A stretch of 14,661 nt of DNA, taken from Candidatus Aenigmatarchaeota archaeon. GTDB taxonomy: Archaea; Aenigmatarchaeota; Aenigmatarchaeia; Aenigmatarchaeales; Aenigmatarchaeaceae. Shown here one piece after another: positions 6,819 through 13,107 of the stretch. Below the pieces are notes generated by a model, which did not search any database, was not told the DNA's origin, and worked only from the letters and a program-made list of their open reading frames with translations. How positions within the stretch are numbered: position 1 is the first letter of the stretch; every line of letters begins with the position of its first letter. The stretch lies in contig WVXN01000036.1 of assembly GCA_011773475.1 (NCBI GenBank), positions 8,114 through 22,774 of the forward strand. Reading direction: 5' to 3'. The position numbers were made by a program, and so were the translations under genes.

Positions 6819-7103
6819 ATGTTCGACAAAATACAAAGTTTAATAAAAGAAAAGAAATTAACACCTACAGATTGTGCTTATCACACATTAAGAACTTTAG
6901 AAAACAATGGAAAAGTTAGGGCACTAGCTATAAAAGGCGAAGATAAACTTCATATAGAATTAATTTGTCCTTTTTGTGGTGCTTACAGTTATGTAACACA
7001 AGAATGGATAAAAGTTTCTAAAGGATCAAAATTTAGATTCAGGGTAAAATGTCCTAAATGCGAGAAACTTGTAAAAATCACAAAATTAAAGGGTAAAAAA
7101 TAA
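6819..7103 (+). CDS. Small zinc-ribbon protein of unknown function
   Basis: A 94-residue basic protein that I do not recognise. The N-terminal half (1-45) looks helical and contains 'DCAYHTLRTLENNGKVRALAI'-like sequence. The C-terminal half is a beta zinc ribbon with CPFC (50-53) and CPKC (78-81), followed by a Lys-rich tail (ITKLKGKK). The 24-residue knuckle spacing and the charge suggest a nucleic-acid or ribosome contact, but this is inference. The gene has no Shine-Dalgarno and a TATA-like element about 28 nt upstream. It ends 30 nt before the tRNA-Thr gene, whose own TATA box begins two bases after this stop codon. Confidence 0.75.
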   Translation: MFDKIQSLIKEKKLTPTDCAYHTLRTLENNGKVRALAIKGEDKLHIELICPFCGAYSYVTQEWIKVSKGSKFRFRVKCPKCEKLVKITKLKGKK

Positions 7104-7104
7104 A

Positions 7105-7115
7105 TTTATATTATT
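7105..7115 (+). promoter_or_regulatory. TATA box of tRNA-Thr (and csaA)
   Basis: TTTATATTATT is centred about 25 nt before the first base of the tRNA, the normal archaeal spacing. As no other promoter fits before csaA, it probably drives both. Confidence 0.6.
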
Positions 7116-7133
7116 GTCCTATATTTCTATTAT

Positions 7134-7206
7134 GCCTCGATAGCTCAGTAGGTAGAGCGTTTGCTTGGTAAGCAAAAGGTCGCGAGTTCGATCCTCGCTC
7201 GAGGCT
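7134..7206 (+). tRNA. trnT: tRNA-Thr (anticodon GGT)
   Basis: A full cloverleaf can be drawn. The acceptor is GCCTCGA/TCGAGGC (7 bp) and the D stem GCTC/GAGC. The anticodon stem TTTGC/GCAAA has loop TTGGTAA, giving anticodon GGT, which reads ACC and ACT. The T arm is GCGAG-TTCGATC-CTCGC. The discriminator base is T, as in many archaeal tRNA-Thr. There is no intron and no encoded CCA, so CCA must be added by nucleotidyltransferase. The csaA start codon follows 12 nt after the discriminator. Confidence 0.97.
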
Positions 7207-7218
7207 CATTGTGATTTC

Positions 7219-7548
7219 ATGGCAACAATCGAAGATTTTCAAAAATTAGATATAAGGGTAGGAAGAATTATTGATGTAAAAGATTTTCCAGAAGCTAAAA
7301 AACCCTCATACAAGCTAAGAATAGACTTTGGAAGATTTGGAATAAAAAGATCCAGTGCACAAATAACTCATTTGTATTCTAAAGAAGATTTGAAAGGAAA
7401 ACAAATTATTGCTGTAACTAATTTTCCACCTAAAAAGATTGCAGGTTTTAATTCTGAAGTATTAGTTTTGGGTGCAATAACTAAGTATAATAAAGTTGTA
7501 TTATTAAAACCAGAGAGAGAAGCTGAGTTAGGAGATAAGATAGCTTAG
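7219..7548 (+). CDS. csaA: CsaA-like tRNA-binding OB-fold protein
   Basis: A 109-residue single-domain protein of the EMAP-II/Trbp111/CsaA family, an OB fold that binds tRNA non-specifically near the elbow and is described as having chaperone-like activity in bacteria. Family landmarks are visible: 'KLDIRVGRI' (9-17), 'FPEAKKPSYKL' (23-33), 'SSAQIT' (45-50), 'AVTNFPPKKIAGFNSEVLVLGA' (65-86, with the conserved NFPP) and 'VVLLKPER' (93-100). The frame is open back to 7165 inside the tRNA, but ATG 7219 is chosen because it has GTGAT at 7211-7215 as a ribosome site and matches the family's N-terminus. The gene lies 12 nt after tRNA-Thr and is probably on the same primary transcript. A T6 run follows the stop. 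Confidence 0.93.
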   Translation: MATIEDFQKLDIRVGRIIDVKDFPEAKKPSYKLRIDFGRFGIKRSSAQITHLYSKEDLKGKQIIAVTNFPPKKIAGFNSEVLVLGAITKYNKVVLLKPEREAELGDKIA

Positions 7549-7554
7549 TTTTTT
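7549..7554 (+). terminator. T-tract terminator after csaA
   Basis: A run of six or more T directly after the csaA TAG fits the poly-U signal used by archaeal RNA polymerase; no hairpin is needed. Confidence 0.4.
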
Positions 7555-7572
7555 ACCTAATAATTTAGAAAA

Positions 7573-7581
7573 CTATTTAAA
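7573..7581 (+). promoter_or_regulatory. TATA box of the 1289-aa surface protein gene
   Basis: CTATTTAAA is centred about 28 nt before ATG 7605, preceded by a purine-rich GAAAA that may act as BRE. No Shine-Dalgarno lies before the ATG, so the mRNA is probably leaderless or nearly so. Confidence 0.55.
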
Positions 7582-7604
7582 CCGAAACTTTCAATAGTTA
7601 TTTT

Positions 7605-10600
7605 ATGAATAAAAAATTCATAACAATGACAATAATAGTATTATTGATTTCAGTTGCTCTTGCGAGCATAGCGTTTGCAACAACTATAAATGGAGGCGGT
7701 GGCGGTCAACCAGGATTTATAATAAATTTAGAACCAGGATGGAATTCAGTGTCATCACCGCTTCAGGAAGGTATAGATATTCAAGTTATTAAAAATGCAT
7801 GCGGTGATTTTGTACAAGTTGAATATTGGACTGGAACATCGTATGAGTCAGAATATAGTAAATTAGAATCAGGAAAAGGCTATTATGTTCTTGTTAACAA
7901 TAGCTGCGGTTTTTCTATAGGCGGTACTCCATACTCATTGGCTGTAACAATTCCACCTAACGGTACCCAATTTATTGGGGCATCTTCTAAAAAATTAAAT
8001 GTTGAAGATGTATTAGGCACATGCAGAAGTTTATACAATGAAGGTACTATAGAGTTTACATCCTATGACAGAGATTCAGAGACTTATACTCCAACTAGCA
8101 TACTCGAAGTTGGAAAAGCCTACTGGGTAGAAAACAAAGGAAATATGGGCTGCTTTCTTTTTATATCATGTGAAGATTCAGATAATGGAAAGGATTACTA
8201 TAAAGCAGGTTTTGTTACCTACAGGACATATCCGGGTGATTCAGGCACAATAAATTCAGATTATTGTAAAGACGGGTCAATAGTCGAACATTATTGTGAA
8301 AAAGGACAAGATAAGACTATAGAATACAGTTGTCCGTATGGATGTGTAGATAGTGCTTGTATTTCTACTCCAGAATGCGGTGATAATATTTGCAGTCCAG
8401 GAGAAAAAGATGCGGGTTGTGTTAAAGATTGTGTAGGTGCAGAATCTTGGGCAGGCAGTCCTTTGAGATGTAGGATATACGTTTCTGATACAGGAAAAAT
8501 AAACAGTTTAAAAATGAAACTTGCATTAGGTAATGGAGCTAAATTCAGATATTACATATGGGAAGACAATAATGGAGAAAAAGGTAGTGAAATAGCGCAT
8601 AGTGAATTACTTCAAATGCCAACTTATGACAGTTATGACTGGTATGAAAGTACTAGTATTGCTTCAGCGGGTTCAAGTTATGCCTATATAAACTCACCAG
8701 ATTATTATTGGATTGGTGTTGTTAAAGAAACATCAGGTACAAAGGCATTTAATACAAGGATAACTAATGATGGTAATGCAAATACATATGCCGAGGATGA
8801 AAATAACTTTAGATACCCAAATTGGGATTGTGTTTATGGGTTGAGTGTAGGCGAAGATGTAGCTTGTAAAGACTCTGATGGTGGAATAAATTATTATGTC
8901 AAAGGAACAAAATCTGATAAATGTGGTGCATCAGCAACCGATGTTTGTGTTAATGAAAATCTACTCCTTGAATATACGTGTCTAGAAAATAATCCTAATG
9001 AGTGCGGTTATGGCTTCAATTATAATTGTCCATACGGCTGTAAAGATGGTGCCTGTATTCAAGAAACTAGAGAATGTTCTGTTCATTCACAATGTTCTCA
9101 AGCCTGTGACGATCTTGGCATAAATTTTCATTGGAGTGGAACAGGAAGCAATTACAAGTCATGGTCTGGTGTATGTCCATCAAATGTTTTGGGTTGTATG
9201 ACAGGACAATGTTGTTTAGGTCAATGTGAATACAGAACAACAGGAGATTGTGTTTGCAGGCAAACAAATAAAGTAGACATATATGGAAGTGTTTGCTCTT
9301 CAGGTACAGGCTGCGGTTCAGATTGTTATTGCCACCCCTTAACAGAAGAATACAAAACAGTTAATGTAGGAGATACTTTCGATATTTCTGCAAGTGCAAG
9401 TGATACTTACAAATGGGAACTTACAGACTCTAGAGAAGAATATTTAAGATATTCTCCTACAGGACTTGTTGCTTGTACAACAACAGGAGTTTGTACTTAT
9501 CCTTTCCAGTTTACAGCATTAAAAGAAGGTCAAACCAGAATAACACTAAATAAAATCAATAAAAATGATAACAGTGTGGTTGAAGTAAGATATTTCCATA
9601 TAACGATAACAAGTTCTGAACAAGAAGTAGTTCAGCTCGTATATCTTAACAGACCTTTCATTTTAAAAGAAAGCGGAAAAGCAGAGGTAGTTGATTACAA
9701 GAATATGAGAATAAAACTTAACACAGTTCAAGCTGCACCGGTAGCAACTGGTGGAGGAAGTGGGGGATATGTTTCTCCAAGTGGGAAATATGTTATCATA
9801 GAAGTTTCTATGATTAATTATGGCACAACTACAGCTAGTGGTGCTGGAACAACCCTGATTATTTATGAAGGTCAAACAAAAAGCATTTTTGGTGCAGACA
9901 TAAAAGTTGAAAAAATAGATCTGGTTTATAAAAAAGCAACATTCTTAGTTACCCTCCCAACAACAGATTTTAACTTTAAAATAGATGCTGGTAAATACAC
10001 TTACTCTCCAGGAGAAACTGTTAGGATAAATGCTGTTCTTTCAGGCAGTTCAAACTTATATTTTAAAAATGCAAAAGTTAGGATTTACTTAAAGGATCCT
10101 AATGGAAGAGTTATAGACCTGCCTGTTAATAGTATAGGAGCAGTTGCTTCGGGATGTGCAGTATCAACAACAACAAATGCTTATACATGTCCAGTTTGGA
10201 ATCAATACTCTTTTTACGCATATTACAAAATACCTACAAATGCTCCTTTAGGTGCATATTCTGTAACAGGTAAAGTAAATCTAGGAAACATTGAAAAACA
10301 CTCTTATGACAACTTCAGAATCGAAAAAATTTATTCAGGCTTAGTTGAAGTAGATATTCAACCCAAAAGAATGACCACAGAAGTTGGTGAGCCTGTAGAA
10401 TATAGAGTCACAATAACTGACAAACACCCAATACTTAGATGTCCACTCGAAGCTGAAGCAGAAGCTACACCAGTAACAGGCAGTACAATAGCTACTGAAG
10501 AAACAACAACCGAGGTTATAGCTAGGTGTGGTCCTGTAATTTATAACTATGCAATAAGTGTTTATGGCTTGCCATACCACTCAGTTTATCCTACTGTGGT

Positions 10601-11474
10601 TGGTGTTCATGCTGGCAGCTCAAAGACTTTTGAATTAAGAGTATTTCCTTCATCTGTAAGAACTGCTGAAGGCATAACAACTGCTGTAAGGAAAGCTGAA
10701 ATCATTGCAACTGAAATTGCTCCTACAGAAGAGAGAGCAGTAAGTATAACAGGTCAACCAATTGCTACCGAACCTTCTCTAGAAACAATGGGAGAATTCG
10801 AAGCTCAGCCAGCACAAGTAAATGACGCCTTGTTTAGATTTACAGTTAAGGTTAACCTTAGAGAAGATGCATCAGTAAGTGATAGTGATACAGCAGTTTT
10901 ATATGTAAGATTTGTTCAAGTGCCTAAACCACCACCATTCCCAGAAGAAGAAACAATTAGCATGGAATTAAAAAGAGGCTGGAATTTGATAAGCCTTCCT
11001 GGAAAAGGATTAGGCTTTACACAAGGAACTTGTTCAGCAATAAGAAAACCATTAGCATATGTCTATTTACAAGATCATAAGAGATACGCATCCATAGAAG
11101 AAGCATTGAAAATCATGGGAGCAGAAAAACTATTAGAATACCTAAGTACACATTCGTTCTGGATATATTCTTATGAAGATTGTAAACTAGGTTTCAAAGT
11201 TACAAGTTATTCAACATATAGTGAGTTGTCCCTTGTTCAAGGATGGAACTTGTTAGGAACAACAAAAGACATGGTTGGAGAAACTTTGAGTAATATCAAA
11301 GGAACCTGTACATTTGAAAAGGTGTACATTTGGAATGCCGAATCACAAGAATGGATAGAGAAGTCAGAAAGCGATTTAATAGAAGAAATGGGCTATGGTG
11401 TTTTAGTGAAAACCAGTTCAGCATGCAGGTTAAAAACAAATACTATTCAGCCACCAGCGATTCCAGAAGGGTGA
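7605..11474 (+). CDS. Large secreted Cys-rich multidomain surface protein
   Basis: A 1289-residue exported protein. The signal peptide is 1-25 (AFA|TT), followed by a Gly-rich linker. Domains in order: two 'GWN' units (about 40-104, 113-187); Cys-rich repeat A (189-253, ends SCPYGCVDSACI); a 'CGDNICSPGE' knot (258-278); a beta domain (about 280-415); Cys-rich repeat B (421-485, ends NCPYGCKDGACI); a second Cys cluster (490-577); a chagasin-like beta domain (about 582-670); a beta domain with a Gly/Ser linker (671-795); an MG2-like sandwich with 'YSPGETVRINAVL' and 'APLGAYSV' (about 797-910); a region broken by Thr/Ala/Glu-rich segments (918-1105); and two more GWN units (1120-1289, Trp1126 and Trp1214). 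It has no C-terminal membrane helix. The role is probably cell surface or adhesion. Similar modules are, from memory, common in DPANN secreted proteins. The 53-aa membrane protein gene is coupled downstream. Confidence 0.88.
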   Translation: MNKKFITMTIIVLLISVALASIAFATTINGGGGGQPGFIINLEPGWNSVSSPLQEGIDIQVIKNACGDFVQVEYWTGTSYESEYSKLESGKGYYVLVNNSCGFSIGGTPYSLAVTIPPNGTQFIGASSKKLNVEDVLGTCRSLYNEGTIEFTSYDRDSETYTPTSILEVGKAYWVENKGNMGCFLFISCEDSDNGKDYYKAGFVTYRTYPGDSGTINSDYCKDGSIVEHYCEKGQDKTIEYSCPYGCVDSACISTPECGDNICSPGEKDAGCVKDCVGAESWAGSPLRCRIYVSDTGKINSLKMKLALGNGAKFRYYIWEDNNGEKGSEIAHSELLQMPTYDSYDWYESTSIASAGSSYAYINSPDYYWIGVVKETSGTKAFNTRITNDGNANTYAEDENNFRYPNWDCVYGLSVGEDVACKDSDGGINYYVKGTKSDKCGASATDVCVNENLLLEYTCLENNPNECGYGFNYNCPYGCKDGACIQETRECSVHSQCSQACDDLGINFHWSGTGSNYKSWSGVCPSNVLGCMTGQCCLGQCEYRTTGDCVCRQTNKVDIYGSVCSSGTGCGSDCYCHPLTEEYKTVNVGDTFDISASASDTYKWELTDSREEYLRYSPTGLVACTTTGVCTYPFQFTALKEGQTRITLNKINKNDNSVVEVRYFHITITSSEQEVVQLVYLNRPFILKESGKAEVVDYKNMRIKLNTVQAAPVATGGGSGGYVSPSGKYVIIEVSMINYGTTTASGAGTTLIIYEGQTKSIFGADIKVEKIDLVYKKATFLVTLPTTDFNFKIDAGKYTYSPGETVRINAVLSGSSNLYFKNAKVRIYLKDPNGRVIDLPVNSIGAVASGCAVSTTTNAYTCPVWNQYSFYAYYKIPTNAPLGAYSVTGKVNLGNIEKHSYDNFRIEKIYSGLVEVDIQPKRMTTEVGEPVEYRVTITDKHPILRCPLEAEAEATPVTGSTIATEETTTEVIARCGPVIYNYAISVYGLPYHSVYPTVVGVHAGSSKTFELRVFPSSVRTAEGITTAVRKAEIIATEIAPTEERAVSITGQPIATEPSLETMGEFEAQPAQVNDALFRFTVKVNLREDASVSDSDTAVLYVRFVQVPKPPPFPEEETISMELKRGWNLISLPGKGLGFTQGTCSAIRKPLAYVYLQDHKRYASIEEALKIMGAEKLLEYLSTHSFWIYSYEDCKLGFKVTSYSTYSELSLVQGWNLLGTTKDMVGETLSNIKGTCTFEKVYIWNAESQEWIEKSESDLIEEMGYGVLVKTSSACRLKTNTIQPPAIPEG
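8169..8363 (+). repeat. Cys-rich repeat A within the surface protein
   Basis: Residues 189-253. The pattern is CxDSDxGxxYY..., then a DYC...HYC step, then SCPYGCxxxACI. It is homologous to repeat B at 8865-9059 by shared Cys and aromatic positions. The conserved cysteines probably pair as disulfides outside the cell. Confidence 0.75.
8865..9059 (+). repeat. Cys-rich repeat B within the surface protein
   Basis: Residues 421-485. The pattern is CKDSDGGINYYVKGT, then DVC...YTC, then NCPYGCKDGACI. It is the second copy of the module at 8169-8363. The copies have diverged at DNA level and are alike mainly in protein pattern. Confidence 0.75.
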
Positions 11475-11475
11475 T
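11470..11475 (+). promoter_or_regulatory. Shine-Dalgarno site across the surface-protein stop
   Basis: GGTGAT is fully complementary to the usual archaeal 16S 3' end. It overlaps the TGA at 11472-11474 and sits 3 nt before ATG 11479, so termination of the large protein can feed initiation of the small one. Confidence 0.7.
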
Positions 11476-11478
11476 GAA

Positions 11479-11640
11479 ATGAAAACAAGCACAATAATAA
11501 TAATTATAATCGTTATAGCAATTGGCATTTTAATCGGTTATATAATTTTACCAGTGTTGCTCGAATCAGCAGGGGGAGGAATAGGAGAGGGCGTTTTCGG
11601 AAGTTCTCCGAGTACTACACCTCCAACAATGCCACCTTAA
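11479..11640 (+). CDS. 53-aa single-span membrane protein
   Basis: A short gene (ATG 11479, TAA 11638-11640) with a perfect GGTGAT ribosome site that overlaps the stop of the 1289-aa gene. The product has a short N-terminus (MKTST) and one strongly hydrophobic helix (about 6-27, with a run of six Ile). A Gly-rich stretch (32-41) and a Ser/Thr/Pro tail ending TMPP follow. The Lys near the N-terminus suggests N-in topology with the tail outside. There is no (K/R)G cleavage site before the helix, so it is not a typical class III prepilin. I do not recognise a family. Coupling to the large secreted protein suggests a membrane partner or anchor, but that is inference. A T-rich terminator follows. 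Confidence 0.72.
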   Translation: MKTSTIIIIIIVIAIGILIGYIILPVLLESAGGGIGEGVFGSSPSTTPPTMPP

Positions 11641-11664
11641 AACCCCCTTTTTCTTTTTTTCTTA
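11641..11664 (+). terminator. T-rich terminator of the surface-protein operon
   Basis: A C5 run followed by T-tracts of five and seven bases directly after the TAA of the small membrane protein fits an archaeal poly-U terminator. It separates this operon from the tRNA-Pro gene. Confidence 0.6.
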
Positions 11665-11665
11665 A

Positions 11666-11676
11666 TATTTAAATAA
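11666..11676 (+). promoter_or_regulatory. TATA box of tRNA-Pro
   Basis: TATTTAAATAA is centred about 29 nt before the first base of tRNA-Pro. Confidence 0.55.
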
Positions 11677-11699
11677 TCTAGTTCTATAATTCTTCATAC

Positions 11700-11774
11700 G
11701 GGTCCGTAGTATAGCTTGGTCTAGTATTCCGGCTTTGGGAGCCGGCGACGCCAGTTCGAATCTGGCCGGGCCCA
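11700..11774 (+). tRNA. trnP: tRNA-Pro (anticodon TGG)
   Basis: Cloverleaf of 75 nt. The acceptor is GGGTCCG/CGGGCCC with one T-G wobble. The D stem GTAT/GTAT contains two wobble pairs. The anticodon stem CCGGC/GCCGG has loop TTTGGGA, giving anticodon TGG. The variable loop is CGAC and the T arm GCCAG-TTCGAAT-CTGGC. The discriminator is A. It has no intron and no encoded CCA. The discriminator is followed by a TATA-like element for the Nudix gene. Confidence 0.97.
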
Positions 11775-11810
11775 CTTCAAAAATATAAATTTTTAATGAG
11801 GATTATTTTC

Positions 11811-12218
11811 ATGAAAATTCCAAGAATTGTGGCAAGTGTTATTCTTAAAAAAGAAAATAAAATACTACTTGTAAAAGAAGTTTTAGAGGATTTTAATGAG
11901 CATTGGATATTTCCTGGTGGCGGTGTAGACTTCGGGGAAACTATTTTTGATGCAGCAAAACGTGAAGTTAAAGAGGAAATTGGTTTGGATATAGAAATAA
12001 AGGAATTCTTAGGCTTTAAAGAGGCTATTTTTCCAAAATACGACTATCATACTCTGATATTCTTTTTCATGGCAGAGCCTTTGAACAATAAAATAATAAA
12101 GTCTGATAAGATTTTGGATGCAAGATATTTTACAAAAGAAGAGATTAAGAATCTAAAATTAGTTCAAAGTGCTGAATGGATATTAGAAGATGTTTATAAA
12201 AAAGGTATTCTTGGTTGA
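11811..12218 (+). CDS. Nudix hydrolase
   Basis: A protein of about 135 residues with a complete Nudix box, GX5EX7REVKEEIGL (about residues 37-59), which binds Mg2+ and hydrolyses a nucleoside diphosphate linked to another moiety. The sequence starts with a typical 'IPRIVASVILKKENKILLVKE' strand pair and 'WIFPGGGVDFGET'. The substrate (8-oxo-dGTP, nucleotide sugar, ADP-ribose, dNTP or mRNA cap) cannot be told. The start at 11811 is preferred over the in-frame ATG 11796. The TATA-like AATATAAAT at about 11782-11790 is about 25 nt before 11811 but far too close to 11796, and GAGGAT lies 7 nt upstream of 11811. It is 36 nt after tRNA-Pro and 38 nt before the kinase-like gene. Confidence 0.9.
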   Translation: MKIPRIVASVILKKENKILLVKEVLEDFNEHWIFPGGGVDFGETIFDAAKREVKEEIGLDIEIKEFLGFKEAIFPKYDYHTLIFFFMAEPLNNKIIKSDKILDARYFTKEEIKNLKLVQSAEWILEDVYKKGILG

Positions 12219-12226
12219 AAAATCAG

Positions 12227-12240
12227 TTTATAAATTTAAG
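12227..12240 (+). promoter_or_regulatory. TATA box of the kinase-like gene
   Basis: TTTATAAATTTAAG is the same 14-mer as before rpl40e (5016-5029). The TATA part is about 25 nt before ATG 12257, and no Shine-Dalgarno is present, so the transcript is probably leaderless. Confidence 0.6.
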
Positions 12241-12256
12241 CTTTTAATTAAATTGT

Positions 12257-13096
12257 ATGGTATATAAAATAGTGTCGTTCGATGGACTTTCTTTGTCTGG
12301 AAAAACAACAATGGGTAAAATGCTAAAAGAAAGAAGTCTAGATGCTGAAATTGTTAGAGAGAATACTTATGATCCTCATAGGCCAGCTACTTCTAGATTA
12401 AATAAGTTATTAAAAGAATTAGATCCTTTTAAAGCTGTAAAAAAAGTTTCAAAAGAGTTTCAACTTTCTAAACAAGTTTTAGGAGATTCATTAGAATATT
12501 CATCTATATTTGAAGGTTCTTCACGAAAGCAAGCAATGTTAGCATATATGTTTACAGCAGGAAGAAAAGTTGTTGACGAACATGTAAGAGAGGCTGTTAA
12601 AGAACATGATGTAATATTAGATAGATGGAAAATGACAGGAATGGCTTATCAAGTTGAGCCAGAAGGTTATGGTTGGCAGAAAATACAAACATTAAATGAT
12701 GTTACATTTGGTATCTTAACTCCTGATATTCAAATTCTTTTGACTTGTCCAATTGAGCAAATTCCAATTAGAAGAGCTTATAGAGAAAAGGTTGGTGTTG
12801 GAACAGCGGGGCAGATGAGTAGAGGACGAGAACATGTTATTCTTCCAGCATTTATAGAAATTTATGAGTGTTTTGAAAGCAAAATACCAATTTATCTTTT
12901 TGAAAATGTTGGAACTCCTGTAGAAGATATAAAAGGACAAATTAGGCAAGCTATTCCAACTTTCAAAAGAATTGAAGCTGTGGTAAGAGAAAATGGTTTT
13001 AGATTAAAAGAGGAAGAAATAGTTAGTGAAGAGTCATTTTGGTTAGATCCAGAAAGACTTGAGAGAATTTATAGAAGACAAACTTCCAAAAAATGA
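12257..13096 (+). CDS. Thymidylate-kinase-like P-loop kinase
   Basis: A 279-residue protein with the architecture of dTMP kinase. The P-loop FDGLSLSGKTT is at about 8-18. 'AMLAYMFTAGRKVVDEHV' matches the 'LLFAADR' helix region. The DR motif is VILDRWKMTGMAYQ (about 119-132, where TMK has DRYxxSSxAYQ). A strand 'PDIQILLTCP' precedes the LID-like RRAYREKVGVGT...RGREH. Two departures from canonical TMK are clear. The P-loop has S-L-S where TMK has an acidic residue. About 60-70 extra residues lie at the C-terminus (about 215-279, helical, charged). It may phosphorylate dTMP or another (deoxy)nucleotide or nucleoside; specificity is uncertain. The promoter is its own (12227-12240). It converges on trmI with an 11-nt gap. 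Confidence 0.72.
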   Translation: MVYKIVSFDGLSLSGKTTMGKMLKERSLDAEIVRENTYDPHRPATSRLNKLLKELDPFKAVKKVSKEFQLSKQVLGDSLEYSSIFEGSSRKQAMLAYMFTAGRKVVDEHVREAVKEHDVILDRWKMTGMAYQVEPEGYGWQKIQTLNDVTFGILTPDIQILLTCPIEQIPIRRAYREKVGVGTAGQMSRGREHVILPAFIEIYECFESKIPIYLFENVGTPVEDIKGQIRQAIPTFKRIEAVVRENGFRLKEEEIVSEESFWLDPERLERIYRRQTSKK

Positions 13097-13107
13097 AATA
13101 ATTATTA

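Noticed and set aside
7165..7218. Upstream start of csaA inside tRNA-Thr
   Set aside because: This frame extension reads through the tRNA anticodon and T arms. ATG 7219 has a GTGAT ribosome site and matches the family N-terminus.
8169..9059. Cys-rich repeats as a DNA-level mobile or tandem repeat
   Set aside because: The two copies are similar in protein pattern but diverged in DNA and separated by about 500 nt, so they are an old domain duplication and not a recent DNA repeat or CRISPR-like array.
11479..11640. The 53-aa protein as a prepilin substrate of the A24 peptidase
   Set aside because: There is no (K/R)G or similar class III cleavage site before the helix, and the mature part is too short and Gly/Pro-rich for a pilin.
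11796..11810. ATG 11796 as the Nudix start
   Set aside because: It is only about 10 nt from the TATA-like box, too close for transcription to include it. ATG 11811 fits both the TATA distance and a GAGGAT site.
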